Below are positions 1-12,830 of a stretch of 64,000 nucleotides of DNA, one piece after another; the stretch's first letter is position 1, and each line of letters starts with the position of its first letter. Both the position numbers and the translations under genes were made by a program. The notes under the pieces are model-generated. The model made no database searches and was not told where the DNA came from. It saw only the letters and a list, made by a program, of their open reading frames with translations. Origin of the DNA: Camellia lanceoleosa (Eukaryota > Streptophyta > Magnoliopsida > Ericales > Theaceae); NCBI GenBank assembly GCA_025200525.1, contig CM045761.1, forward strand, positions 44,276,190 to 44,340,189, read 5' to 3'.

Positions 1-222
1 CTATATATTATGAACATTGCTGAAATTGTATCAAAATCTATGATCAAACCTTTTGTCTCCACTCAATTGGTTTTAAATTCTCTATGTTGTGGTTTATCTC
101 AATTGAAATGGTTAGATGTCCTTATGTATACCTGAATGAATGGATGCATTGTTTTTCTTTCGCATTGAATTTTTTTTACATTTATTTTGGATAGCTAATT
201 AACTCGCATAGTGATTTTAAAG

Positions 223-3200
223 GAGTAGAGTTCAACAAATCACTGGTGCTATAAATGATATGCAAAGGCGTTCAGGGAATGTGCTACCACCACCAGCAGA
301 TGAGTACTGCATCAACAGCTCTGTTTCTTCAGGAAAACCTATTAGTAAAAGTGCTTCAAATGTAAGACTTTCAGTGTTCACTTTTTTGTTTCTTTGATTT
401 TTGTTCTTTAAATGAGAAATTTATAATTTTTCTTAAACAATGGATTAAATTAAATATGATTGTGCATTTTCTTTTGGCTAAGCTGTGTTTCCCTATGTAA
501 AGCTAAAGGTTAGCTTTTAGGAATTTTTTAAAAATTCCTTTGTACAAGTTGTTGAAGGTATTTTATGAATTTGAAGAATGATGCATTTTGCCACTACCCA
601 ATCTTGTGGTGGTTGTTTTTGGACAAATGTGTTTTGAATGGGACTTATCAAATAAAAAGTGTTGCGAATGGTGATTGGTGCAGTAAATTGACATTAATTC
701 TGATTTTATGTAGGTTGCATCCGACTGGCAGAATCCGCCAAGCAGTGTCAAAGGTTCTCCGCCAAATAGTAGCTCTGGTCGATCTGTTGCTCTTCCAGCA
801 GCAGCCTCATGGTATGCCATTACCTGAACTAGATCATCTTTTTTGATTTTAAGATGTGGGTCCTTAAGTTTTGATTATCGTACCAGGGGAACTCGTCCTT
901 CTACTAATGGTCAGCTACCATCTCCAAGTTTAATATGTTCAAATGGACCTTCAAAACAGAAGCCTGAAACATGCAGTGGTTCTGTGGCATTTTCAACAGC
1001 AGTTGCAGGCACAGCTCAGGTTCCTCTATTGCATGGTGATGTTGGAAAGAAGCTTGTTCCTTTTAAAGGCAGGACAATTCTACACAAAGGTAAACAGGAG
1101 CCACTTGAACCTGTTAGACAGAATGTAGGCACAGATCGTCAAACAACTACTTCTGAGGCTCCTGACACTCCAGGACTTCCTGATATGTCAACTGTGAATG
1201 GTCAGTTACATTCTCCGCCAGCATCAGAGGATAAGGATAGATGCATCAGTGTAGCACCTGATAATACAAATTCTTTTGACCTTTCTGGGCAATCTTATTC
1301 TTCTGGTTCAGACAAAGACCTGAATGTTTCTGCTAATGGAAATATTCAGAAGTTATGCTCTGATGTGGCATCAATGAACATTGATAAACGTCCTGTGGGT
1401 GAACATTATGGGGATAACAGGCCTAGTAGTTTACTTTCTGATAATACCTTGGTTAATTCACCTCGAAATCAAGGGTTACAACAATGCTATACCGAGCAAT
1501 TTAGGGAACCATCAACGGCACATGTCCTTGGGAAAGCTGTGGCATCTACTGATGATATTTATGTTACAAGAGATCAATCAGATTGGAGATCAGATTCTGT
1601 TACAAGAGAACAGTCTGATTTGAGATCAGATTCCCAAGCTGAAGTAGCAAACACAGATTCTCAAGTCACATTTCCTGACGTGGAAGAGGATTTGCAATAT
1701 TTTGAAGATCAGAGACTCAAGGATCCAGAAGTTGTTACTAACAAGAGCTACTTTACTCATGCATCTCCGTCCTTTCCTCTCTCTAATCATTCTAGGGTTT
1801 ATTCTCTTAAGCAGAATGAGCCTTATGGTTCAACTAGTTTCAAGCTAGATCCTCAAATGTTAGATAAGAAAGTTGACAAAGGCTCACTGCTGCATCCATC
1901 TGGTGTTCCAACAGTACGTAATGGGTTCCCTGAGGATATAGTCAGTAGTTTTGTTGATTCAGACAGGGCAGTTGAATATTCATATTTGCTTCCAAATGAA
2001 GTGAAAAAGAAGCACGTTGGGAGATCTGTTGGTGAAGCAGCCAATGCTAACCAAAATGTTGCTACAGATATGGGAGAGAACAGCATAATTTCAAATATTT
2101 TGTCCATGGACTTTGATGTATGGGATGAGTCATTAACTTCACCTCAGAATTTGGCTAAATTGTTGGGTGAAACTGATAGACAGCAAAGATCTCTTAAATT
2201 ATCAAATTCCTGGAAAGCGCAAAACAGCAGTCAGTCCAGGTTTTCTTTTGCAAGACAGGAGGAATCTAAAAATCAAGTATCTGATGTTGAACCATCTTTG
2301 CATAATATTGGGCAAGTGCTGAAGGATCGTCCGTTAAGCCATGGTTTTCCAGAAAGCAGAGATTTCAATTTTGATAAGTTTGGTGATAGTAACGGTTTCT
2401 CTACATTTAACATTGAGGAATCTGATAATTTTGCGAACAGCCACTCTTATATATCTTCTAACAAGCTTTCAGGTGAGTTATGATTGGTTTTGGTTGATAG
2501 TTTGCTATATAATGTTTTTTTAGATATGCTTCTCTTGTTCCTAATCTTATGATGGCCATTAATCAACTCATGCTCATTCTTCATTTATGTGATTGTATGT
2601 ATGATTGTTTTACATGATATTCATGTTGGTTTGGCTTTTTAGCAAAGAATTATGTACTTGTAATTTAATAAATTTCACTCATCTCTAGCAAATGAGTAAA
2701 ATGCAGCTGCCGCCCCAGTAACATTAATGCAATGCAATAAAAGTCACTTTGGGGATGGACTGTAATTTGTTCATTTGTCAGGGGAGGTTACTCCAATTTA
2801 CCCATGATTTATTTATAATTTGCTATGTGGCATCAATGGCTGGATTTGTCTTGTTTTGAAAGGGTGGGTTTCGAAGATTATTTTTTCCCTCCCTTGTTTG
2901 TGTTGTGTGCGCGCCTGTGCATGATATTGTTTGTTTGTTTTCTATTCTTTTGTTAGCACCATTTTGTTTTCTTGGTTCGCATAAATTATTCTCTGATGGG
3001 CATCTTCCATTTTCTGATTTTTAAAAAAACTTTGTGATGATATTTGAACTATGTTTGATACTGGTTCTTCTCCTCCTGCTTGTGCTGCTTCTTTCTTTTG
3101 TTTTTATTTTTCCATTTTCTCCTTGATTGTTATGGCAGCTTGTATGTATAATTAGGGTGAATTTATGGTGATTCATCAGTGCAGTTGTATTCCTACTTGC

Positions 3201-5103
3201 AAGATTTCATTAATCTACGACTTACATATGTAGTTGAAAGCAAGTTTTATGATTAACATGCCCGTCCTTGTGGCAAATCTGAAACTGATGTGGATGGTAG
3301 TTTGTCATTAGAAAACATGAAGAGTAACATAGGAAGCTCTTGGCTCATATGGTTGTGGTTTGGCTTCTTGGCTCATATGGCTTTTGTCTGGCCTGGGCAA
3401 TCCCAGTAATGGGTCCAGTCCAGTATGCTTCCATTGATTGTCAATTCTTTCAACCTCTGTAGAAAGTGTTAATTATTGCAGGGTTGGTTACTTGTGTGTT
3501 GGTGTGTTGTAAGGCTGGAGTAGAGTTTGGTGTTAATTTTGGAACCTTTAAATGCGGTGAGTTGGTGAAAAATAAGTCCAGATACCTATATATCAAAAAA
3601 AAAAAAAAAAAGGTGTCCAGATACCTGTACTTTCTGAATATATTATCTGCTTGAAGTAGGGGAAAAGTCTGAAAGACTTCAATATGAATCTAATCTTGGA
3701 CTTCAGCTGAATGCTTTACTGGATGCGAGTCTATAATGGTGACCTATGAAGCACGGGTATAGGTACCAGTACTAGTACTGGTACGCCAAAAATGAAGAAA
3801 AAAAAAAAATTGAGTACGTGTTTCGTGTACTCGGTATGTGTGCAGAAATATCATATGAGGTACCATACGTCAGTAAGTAACTAGTACGGGTATGACATGT
3901 TTTTCAAAGTATCCATGCTTCATAGATGGTGATGGTAGAGTGGAGGTGCTCAATAATAAATACTATTGAGAGTGCGGAGACCAGTTATGCTCTCTTGTTA
4001 AGTTGATGTCCTCCATCAGTACCTTGGGGAGCCTGGTTACCAGTAGGTGCTTCATTAATTTGTTGTTCAATGCTTGACTGTGAACATGTCCTTTTTAGTT
4101 TTTTGTGAACATGTCCTTGGCTTGTCTTCTATAAATGTAGTTCTCATATACATGATTTATGGGCAACATTATTTCGATATTTTAATATGACCCATCATCT
4201 CTCTTTCATCTGTATTTAGTAAATAATTTGTGTACGTCTTCTTTTGTTACGTATGTGGTTTTTGCTGACACTTCCTTGATCTTGGTCCTCTTGAATGTCT
4301 TGTTAGGTTCAAGAGCTCAAATTTCTGCCCCTCCTGGATTTTCAGCTCCCACTTCCAGCAGAGCACCACCCCCAGGCTTTCCTTCTCATGAGAGAATGGA
4401 ACCGACTTTTGATGCCATGTCTGGTTAGTTCTGTAATATGATTACTGTTTCATTTTTCTAACCAGATTTGTTAATGTAGAAAACTTGTCTAATTTAGATC
4501 TGTTTTTTATTACCCCGTTTTGCAGGGAATCATTTGCTTGATGCTTCGTCCTTGTTGAGAAATCCATATCAGGCACCGCTAACAGGTAATATTGGTAGTG
4601 CTGGGGACATTGAATTTATGGATCCTGCGATTTTGGCGGTAGGCAAGGGGAGACTTCCGGGTGGGCTTAATAATAATGCTGCCGGCTTAGACATGAGATC
4701 AAACTTTCCTCCACAATTAAATGCCTTTGAAAATGAGGCTAGGCTTCAATTGTTGATGCAAAGATCTCTTTCTCCACTACAGAACCACAGATTTGCTGAC
4801 ATGGGTGATGGTTATAATACACATAGTGATGCTTACAGAGTTCCCTCGAGGATTATGGAGCAAACACTAGCCAGCAATCTATCCCCATTTCCACAACTCT
4901 CTCTTCAACAGTCTAGACGTGCGCTAATGTCAAATGGTCAGTGGGATGGTTGGAATGAGGTTCAGAGCGGAAATGATCTGGGTATGTCAGAACTCCTTAG
5001 AACCGAGATTTTGGGATATAAGAAGGTCTACAATGGTTATGAGGATTCGAAGTTTCGGATGCCCAGTTCGGGCGATATATACAACAGAACGTATGGGATT
5101 TGA
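223..5103 (+). CDS. NOT4: NOT4-like RING/RRM E3 ubiquitin ligase, C-terminal part (5' end outside window)
   Basis: Homologue of the CCR4-NOT-associated E3 ligase NOT4 (mRNA decay and translation quality control, nucleus and cytoplasm). Five exons join in frame with GT-AG junctions: 223-361, 714-811, 887-2472, 4307-4423, 4526-5103 (TGA). The first visible exon encodes VQQITGA and RRSGNVLPPP, the linker that follows the RRM in plant NOT4 proteins. The 1.6-kb third exon encodes a Ser/Asn-rich, apparently disordered region containing MDFDVWDESLTSPQNLAKLL, a conserved plant NOT4 block. The fourth encodes APPGF/PPPGFPSHERMEPTF, and the last ends in a Tyr/Gly-rich tail (YNRTYGI). The RING finger and most of the RRM must lie upstream of base 1; positions 1-222 are intron. 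No frameshift is seen. Exon 1's acceptor is placed at 222 but 225 is also possible. Family assignment is from motif recognition, not a search. Confidence 0.82.
1563..1634 (+). repeat. 36-bp tandem duplication inside the NOT4 coding exon
   Basis: Two adjacent 36-bp units (1563-1598, 1599-1634) encode VTRDQSDWRSDS and VTREQSDLRSDS. The frame is preserved and the units differ at a few bases. It lies in the low-complexity middle of the protein and probably has little structural effect. Confidence 0.85.
2473..4306 (+). other. Large NOT4 intron (1.83 kb)
   Basis: Bounded by a GTGAGT donor at 2473 and a TTAG acceptor ending at 4306. It contains a (A)18 run near 3595 and the short TIR element at 3744-3925. 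No conserved coding segment is seen in it; the small ORFs in it look random. Confidence 0.8.
3744..3925. mobile_element. Short TIR element (MITE-like), CTATGAAGCA family, in NOT4 intron
   Basis: The left end CTATGAAGCACGGGTAT (3744-3760) matches the reverse complement of the right end (3909-3925) with three mismatches over 17 bases. The interior is rich in GTAC-type words. An element with the same ends lies in RAD51B intron 1 (57287-57830), so this is a dispersed family. No transposase is present, so it is non-autonomous. Superfamily not determined. Confidence 0.65.
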
Positions 5104-5950
5104 TGTTTAGTGAATTGATTTATTTGCCTTGGCATATAGAGGTGTAAACTGAGAAACAGAAGAATCATGTTGAAATTGATGGCCTTGCTCGAGAAAAGAT
5201 GAAACAGTCACTTGATTTGGTCTGACTTTGTGGATTGTGGTAGAAGGATCAAACCCTCTGAAACAGGGGTTGCCGGAAACCAGCAGGTATGGGATGCACT
5301 CTATTTCTTCCCCTGTTTATGCGAATGTCAGTGTGTCAACAAGTCCGCCAGATGTTTGGGCACATTTTTTTTGTGTGTCCGTTTGGATGAACGTGGATTT
5401 CAAATCAAGGCATTTGAGGTTGAATTTTATAAGAATATTGGAGAGTTATTATAGGTGGATAGAACAATTATAGATGAAGATTAGTTGTGATCCATAGTTA
5501 AACTATCAAATCTAAATTTAAGCTATTTTCTTTGATTAATGTCAAATCTATGTATTTCAAATCTTTAAATACAAACGGAACGTTATTGTTTTGCAGATGT
5601 AAGCCTGAGATCTTGGTTTGCTACAAATGGTTGATTGACGGGTGTGCTGTATATGATCAGACTGGTAAGTTATACTTGAGACATGGAGTGTTTTGTTTTG
5701 CTTCCAATTAAAGAAAATAATGATAATCAAGATGTAATAATGAATATAGATAAAATTGGAAATCGTTTTTGTTTTTTGTTTCATTCTTTTGGCCAATGGT
5801 TATACGGGCTACCGAGCAAGAGGGGTATGAATGTCAGTTCAGTTGTCACAATGTGTGAATTGTTTTTTTAAGTTGATTTTTGAAGAGTTGGAATGGATCA
5901 CTCTTACCCTTTTTTTCTCCCCCCATTTTTGATTATTTAAATTGAGTGCC
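5104..5950 (+). other. NOT4 3' UTR and downstream flank
   Basis: Follows the NOT4 stop. A possible 3' UTR intron runs from a GTATGG donor after 5287 to a TTTTGCAG acceptor ending at 5596, with non-AT-rich sequence on either side. The short ORFs here overlap each other and have no recognisable domain. The poly(A) site cannot be fixed from sequence. Confidence 0.4.
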
Positions 5951-6786
5951 AATTTTTTTCCATATTAATTGTTTTTTCCTTGTTTGGCGAAAGTTATAAT
6001 TTACAAGTATAATTGGATCTTAAAATATGCTCTAGTATATTGAGGCGGGGAAATACAAGAAATTGGGAATAGAAGATCTTGTGGTGCAAAATCTTACAAA
6101 GCCGATGGTGGATTTTTTTGGCTTGTGATTGCGATCTTCTTAGCATGCAAGGAGGGTGTTTAAAAAAAAGGTGAATTGTTAAACAAATCCCCCCATCTGG
6201 TCTAAGCCGCCAGTTTGATTTGATTTTATCAGTTTTGTTTTTTTATTTTTAAAATGCTAGAACCATTTGTATTTGTTCGGTTTGTGGGTTTTGGGCTTTA
6301 ACAACGATTTTGAACTGAAATGTTACATGTGTGTTTATTATCTTTTTTTAATATTTTTGTGTTTAGATACAAGAGAGTAGAGGTAGTGAGTTTCGTACAG
6401 TCTTGATGATGAAATTGATCAGTTTTAACCAACTAACTACTCTGGTTATCCTTGCGATGTCAAACTTTTGGAAATTATAGTGACCGGTCTAATTTTTGAT
6501 TTATTCTTAAGACAGACTTATTCGATAATAGCATGACTCTTCACAATGAAGTGTTCAAAGTACTTCGACATTAGTTTTCAAAATGCAATTTGTGCTAATA
6601 CTAAATAAAGTCATAATTTCGTTTCTTACCTCATTTTTTCAGAGTAATGATGATGTTTATATATGAATAAATATTTATAAAATTTACTCATTTGTGTCAT
6701 AAAAAAAATGTATAGATTATTATGCAATGATTATATTATCATGTTTTCATAATTGAATCAATTCCAAATTTCCAAAAAAGGCAAAA
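5951..6786. other. Intergenic, nothing recognised
   Basis: AT-rich sequence with no ORF of note, no RNA gene and no clear repeat boundary up to the start of the 1.2-kb tandem duplication. Confidence 0.5.
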
Positions 6787-7985
6787 TTTTGTGAGTAATG
6801 TTAGGTATCATGAAAGAAATATTACGAAAAATTTTATAAATTTTTTTTACCATTTGATTACACATAATAAAACAGTATTTTAATCAAATGATAAAAAATT
6901 TTCATATAGTATTTTATGATATTTTTTTTTAAATGATACCTTGTGTTATTCTAACTTTGTTGGTAGACATCACTGGGTATTTTTTTTTTGGGCGGTACTT
7001 TAGACCCCAGTGACGTGATGCACCGGGGTTGGCCGAAAAAAAAAAACAGTTTTTTTTTTTTTGACCAATGGGAGGGCTACACAAACGACCTTTAGTGACC
7101 CCTACTGGGGGTCTGAGTCATTTTTCTTTTTTTTTATAGGACTGGATTTTTCTTGAGTTTTTGGTTTCTGTTTTAATGATTTAAATTATTTATTGTTTAG
7201 CTAATCATGTATATTATTTTTAAAAAATATATTAGATTTAATCTGTTAATTATATCTTATTTAATTTATTGTATTTGTAAAAAAAAATTGAATTTATAGA
7301 CACTAAAACACAAGGGAAATTATAGAATATTTTCGGAGTATTACGTGTCCGTTTTTCCTAACTAATTATTATTCATTATGTCCTCTCATGTCTGTTAATC
7401 ATCCAACACAATATCTTATCTACCCACCTTCTCTATTAATCACATTACTAAGAAGTATTATGTGTCTATAGTCTGAAATTATTGAATAATTATTTCTATA
7501 ACAGATGTCATGCGATATCTCTTCTAAGAAAGACAAAAGTTACGGATAAAGTTTTCACATAGCTCTCAACCTCGAAACATCCCTATCACTTAGTGTACTA
7601 ATCACCACTAGGGGTGGTGGCCTAGTGGAGAAGGCATCCTTTTTCCCAGGCGTGATTCAGGTTCGACTCTTGGGGGTGCAAAATGCTAAGTCTTTCCAGT
7701 GGCTCTTTGTTGAGACTTTGCTCTATACTCCGATCGAATCCTAGGCTCGTCTGTGGTGTATGGTTGAGCTCCACTAGTGTCTCGGTGGTGGATCCCTTCC
7801 TATAGATTAGGTTAAATCAAGCTGGTAACCGGTTATTCTGGGGTTTGGGCCCATGGACGCCTGATGACACCTCAGCGTATTTTTTTTTTATGAGTTAAAA
7901 AATAAAATAAAAATTAGTGTACTAATTGATAATGTGGCATAATTTTAGAGAGTTTAGATCTTTGTAATTTATATAATGAGTGGAA
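6787..7985. repeat. 1.2-kb tandem duplication, copy 1
   Basis: Begins with GTGAGTAATGTTAGGTATCA at about 6791, which recurs at about 7990. The two copies are colinear: same ATTATTTATTGTTTAGC block, same SINE with the same target-site duplication, same right end. Copy 1 has an extra ~150-bp segment (about 6970-7130) flanked by inverted GACCCCAGT / ACTGGGGGTC words. Non-coding. Confidence 0.8.
7603..7913 (+). mobile_element. tRNA-derived SINE with 13-bp target-site duplication
   Basis: Pol III promoter boxes are visible: A box TGGCCTAGTGG (7618-7628) and B box GGTTCGACTCT (7660-7670), about 31 bases apart as in tRNA-derived SINEs. The body continues for about 220 bases into a T/A-rich tail. 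It is flanked by a perfect 13-bp direct repeat TTAGTGTACTAAT at 7590-7602 and 7914-7926, as expected for target-primed insertion. Family name not assigned. Confidence 0.8.
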
Positions 7986-9152
7986 CTTTGTGAGTAATGT
8001 TAGGTATCATGAAAGAAATATCACGAAAAATTGTTTGAAAATTTTCTACCATTGGATTACACATAATAAAACATTACATTAACCAAATGATAGAAATTTT
8101 TCATAAAGTATTTCATGATATATTTTTTTTATGATACTAGTATTATTCTAACTTTGTTGGTAGACAGCACTTGGGTGTTTTTTTATTAGATTGGATTTTC
8201 TTGAGTTTATGTTCTCTGTTTTAATGATTTAAATTATTTATTGTTTACCTAATCATGTATATTATTTTTAAAACCTATATTAGATTTAATCTGTTAATTC
8301 CATCTTATTTCTTGAGTTTATGTTCTCTGTTTTAATGATTCACATTATTTATTATTTAGCTAATCATGTATATTATTTTTAAAAATTATATTAGATTTAA
8401 TCTGTTAATTACATCTTATTTAATTTATTGTATTTGTAAAAAAAATTGAATTTATAGAGACTATAAAACAGGAAATTATAGAATATTTTCGAGTATTACG
8501 TCCGTATTCCCTAAACAATTATTATTTACTATATTTTCTCATGTCTCTCAATCATCTAACACAATATCTCATGTACCTATTTTTTTTATCAACCACATTA
8601 CTATAAAGTATCACGTGTCTATGGTATAAAATTGCTGAATAATTATTCCTACAACATGTGAGGCAATATCTCTTCCAACAAAGACAAAAGTTACAATATC
8701 TCTTCTAACAAAGACAAAAGTTACGAATAAAGTTTTCACATAGCTTTCAACCTCGAAACATCCCTATCAATTAGTGTATTAATCACGACGGGGTGGTGGC
8801 CTATCTTTCTTCATAGGCGTGACTCAAGTTCGACTTATAGGGGGTGAAATGTTGGGTCTTTTTAGTGACTCTCTGCTAAGATCTCGTTCTGTATTTTGAT
8901 TAAATTTTGAGCTTGTCTGTGGCGTATGGTTGAGCTCCACTGATACTTTAGTGGTGAGTCCCTTCCTATGAGTTGGATTAAATCGGACTGGTAATCGGTT
9001 ACTCCAGGATCTGGGCCCATGGATGCCTGATAACACATCAGAGCATCTTTTTTTGAGTTAAAAAAATAAATAAATTAGTGTACTAATTGATAATGTGACA
9101 TATTTTTATAATTTAAATCTTAGTAATTTGTATAATGAATGAGATTTATAAT
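7986..9152. repeat. 1.2-kb tandem duplication, copy 2, with SINE relic
   Basis: Colinear with 6787-7985. The SINE relic spans about 8784-9074 between TTAGTGTATTAAT (8771-8783) and TTAGTGTACTAAT (9075-9087), so the SINE was present before duplication. It has lost part of the A-box region near 8803 and carries substitutions. This copy also contains an extra internal ~115-bp duplication (blocks near 8195 and 8313 both start CTTGAGTTTATGTTCTCTG). Confidence 0.8.
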
Positions 9153-11521
9153 TTTAAAGTGATAATGTTATAATATATATTGATATATTAATTGATATAT
9201 CAATTGATACATCTAATACCATTGAAAAATAGCATTTCTTTAGATCATTCAAACGAAAATATTCGACCAGTTGCTTTTAAAAAAGAGACAAAAGTGATAA
9301 ATTTTATTATTTCAATCAGTCAAATTTAATTTGGGACATCACTTGTACTGGTTTGTTTCGTTGAGCATACTGTTATTTTAGTAAAAAAATTAAAATGTTA
9401 TTATAAATTGTTATATTATTTTTAATTTTTTTTTATATTATTATATAAAAAATTAAAAATTACTAAAATAAGTCTCAGTGTTACATAATGTTAATTATGG
9501 GAGGAATGCACTAAAAGATGTATAAAATGAGTCCCACCCACACCCACCAAACAAAACGTGAAAAGCTTAAGTGGAGCCCACTTTTGATTTTGATAAATCA
9601 AAGTACTACTACTAATGAATAAGAAGTCACAAAAATCCAACCGAGTTTGGACCCACCACGTGGTGCAAATCCTCAGCGTGATCTAAAAATGTCCTCCCTT
9701 ACGTTATGTTATCATCCCAATCAAATATCATGAGAGACAGAAAGAGAGAGAGAGAGATCGTGGGAGTGTAAAAAAGAGGCCATGTTTGACGACGTGTAGG
9801 TAGGTAGGTAGGTAGGATAAAAAGTCCTATGAACTCAAGTGAGCAAAGAAAGACACAAAACAAAAAAAAAAAAAAACAAAAAATAAAAAAGTTTGGGTGA
9901 CTGTTGTGTGAGACGCATAACAGTCATTGTTATGCAGTGAGAAGGGTTTATTTTGGAATTTATTTTGATAATTTAAATCGTTTATATTTTAAAATATATA
10001 AAATAAAATATATTTATAAAAAATTAAATTAATTAGATATTGTTTATTTATTTATATTTATATTTATTTTAATATTTTAAATTATAATTATTATTTATTT
10101 TTGTAAATATAAATATGAGTGGATGAATAAGTAAACGATATCCGATCAACTTGGTTTTTTCAGACTTGTTTTAATTGATGTCTTTTAAAATGTGAAAGGT
10201 TCGAATTATCAAAATGGGTCCTAAATGGGCCCATTTCGCTACACAATAATGGCTGTTATGCCTCATGCACTGCAACCACCCCAAATTCGTTTGTGTGAAA
10301 ATATTAGGCTTTGGTTTCATTCCAGAATTATGATTTTACCCTCATATTCTAACCCTTTGTTTGATTATAGTTTTCAAAATATGATTCCAAAACACATTTG
10401 AAAACATATTTGATAAGCAAAGAATTTTTAAATTTTTAGGTCTATCCAATCGTCCGCTCGGACATCTTCATAGACGTTCAGCTTGTTGACCGGAATAATG
10501 TTTTTTTTTTTTTTTTTTGGTTGCAATTGCCACCTATGATTTGAATTTTTTTTTTTTGTTTTTCATATTTTTAGACCAAAATGACAAATTATTTGGCCAT
10601 TTATTTAAAATTAACAAAAAAAAATTTTAAAAAAATAATTTGAAACGGTATTTTTTAAAAAATTAAAAAACATTTTTAAACAAAACAATTTAAAAAAATT
10701 CCCAATCAAATATACAATCAAAAGTAATTTTAAAGCGCTAGCTGAATATTTTTTTTAACAAAAAATAACATATATTTTTTAATATTTTAAATAAAAAATA
10801 TTTTTCGGAATTTTTTTGAATTTTTTAATAAAAAATTTATTTTTTTCAATAATTATTTTTTTGAATTGAATTTTAAAAAGAGTTTGTTTATGAGTTTTGA
10901 ATAGAATTTTTAATAGAGTTTTGAGTTGTGTGTTTGGTTATGAGTTATAAGTTTTTGAATTAAGTTTTGAAAACTCTTTTTAAAATTCATAACTAAATAA
11001 TTTTTCTTATTTCAAAACTCATAACTAAATAATTTTTCTTATTTCAAAACTCATTTCAAAAATTCAAAACTCATTTCAAAATTCTTTTCAAAACTCATAA
11101 CTAAACAAATTTTATCTTTTCAAATCATGATTCAACAACTAATAAATTCAAAATATAACTCTATTCTTAAATCACGATTCTAAAACTAAACCAAACGCTA
11201 ACATAATTTTTGTTAGAAAATTTAATTTTTTTTGATAATATAATTATTGTACTTTGAAGATATTAATTTTTCAAAATTATCTTTGATAGTATATTTTTTT
11301 GCAAATATTAATTATCATAATTATACTTTTTGTGTTATTCATAAATTTAAAAAAAGGGCAAAATAAAAAATCAATATTATTTATTTTTTAATTTTTGAAA
11401 AGAAACTAATATTTTAAGATAATAAAAAATAGAATAAAAAATTAATATTTTAGAACGATGAGAATAAAAAACAATCATCGAAGATTAATTGAGTTAGCAA
11501 GGATAAGAATTTTTACTTTTA
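9153..11521. other. AT-rich intergenic DNA with simple repeats
   Basis: Contains a (GA)n stretch near 9738, a (TAGG)5 microsatellite at 9797-9816, an AT-rich foldback-like stretch around 9955-10170, and long A/T runs to 11460. Around 10900-11170 short words such as TTTCAAAACTCATAACTAAA recur several times, in direct and inverted orientation. No gene seen. Confidence 0.55.
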
Positions 11522-12376
11522 GGGTCCGTTTGTTTGAACGGACTAGATAAGAGAAGATTGTAATCCATCGGATTATTAGTCTTGGGATACATTGTCTTGG
11601 GACTATTTGATTGGACTGAATTTGTATCCTATGTTGTTTAGTCATGGGACTAGATGTCTGGATTGGACTATTTTTAGTTATCTAATGGTTATTTGGAATA
11701 TTATGGAGAAGGATAAATGCTCAAGTGACTATTTTATCATTTTCAATTATTTACTAAGTAATAGCAATATTAAACATAGTTTTAATATTTTAATTAATTT
11801 TAGGTAGATTAAATAAAAATGTATTTTATTTTATTTTTTGCACAATAAAATAAATTTATTTTTAAAAAATTAAATAAATTAAATAAAAATATATGTTATT
11901 TTTTTAATTAAAATTTTAAATAAATTTATTTTAAATAATAATAATAATTAAATAATGAAATAAAATAAAACGTCTATTAAAATTTAAATAATAGAATTAA
12001 ATAAAATATAAACAAAATTTTAAAATAAAACATCAATAAAATATCTATAAAAAATATTTTAAAAAATAAAATGAATAAAACAAAAATAAAAATTAAAAAA
12101 AATTATTTTATTTTCAAATTGAGACATTTAATTTTTTTTGAATTTTACTAAATATAATATATAATCAAATACTAGAGGGCAAAAATGTAATTTCATTATC
12201 TAATCCCATGGGATGAGTTATTCCATGATTTCTATCCTACCCCCATGGGATAGGATACTCCCATATTTGTGGAAATAATAGTCCGGAGCAAAATTTTTTA
12301 AACAAATAATAGACTATTAGTCCGGTGGGACTAATAGTCCAATCCCACACCCTAATCCTTCAAAACAAACACTCTC
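11522..12376. mobile_element. 855-bp non-autonomous TIR element
   Basis: The left end GGGTCCGTTTGTTTGAACGG is mirrored by the right end, whose reverse complement begins GAGAGTGTTTGTTTTGAAGG; both continue into GGACTA/GGATTA words. Internal AT-rich sequence has no transposase; the 71-codon ORF inside is not gene-like. TTA precedes the left end and TAA follows the right, so the target duplication is unclear (TA or a decayed 3-bp site). Confidence 0.6.
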
Positions 12377-12830
12377 TAAGACCACGTTTGTTTGACGGAT
12401 TAGATTGGATGTGATTATTAGTGAGAGGATTGTTAGTGAAGAGATTATTAATGTGTGGATTGTTAGTGAGGGGATTAAATAAAAGTGTGTTTGTTTTCAT
12501 GATAGTGTGGGAGATCGTTAGTGATGGAATTGTTAAATTATTTTTATATAAAATAAATAAATAAATTATTTCTATATTAAAAAAAATTAAAACAAATATG
12601 AGCACTTGGTAAAAAAAATAATAATAATAATAATAATTTTTTTTATATAAAGTAGACTCAATCCTTTCATTATTTTCTTAATCCCACCTAAAATTCACCC
12701 AAGCTAATCCGGCACGAGGGGGATTACTATGCCCCTTCACTACTAATCCTATCATATTATGTTGCATCTAAACAAGAATTTAGTAAGTCCCACAATTACT
12801 AGTCCAATCCACCTTTCCAAACCCGCCTTA
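12377..12830. mobile_element. 454-bp non-autonomous TIR element, abutting the previous one
   Basis: The left end TAAGACCACGTTTGTTTGAC resembles the reverse complement of the right end (TAAGGCGGGTTTGG). Both lead into GGATTAGATTGG / GGATTGGACTAG. It starts directly at the right end of 11522-12376 and has similar ends, so the two belong to related families or arose by insertion side by side. Contains an (AAT)n run near 12616. Confidence 0.55.

Noticed and set aside
5212..5473. 80-codon ORFs downstream of NOT4
   Set aside because: Lie in the probable 3' UTR and its intron; two frames overlap with no recognisable protein.
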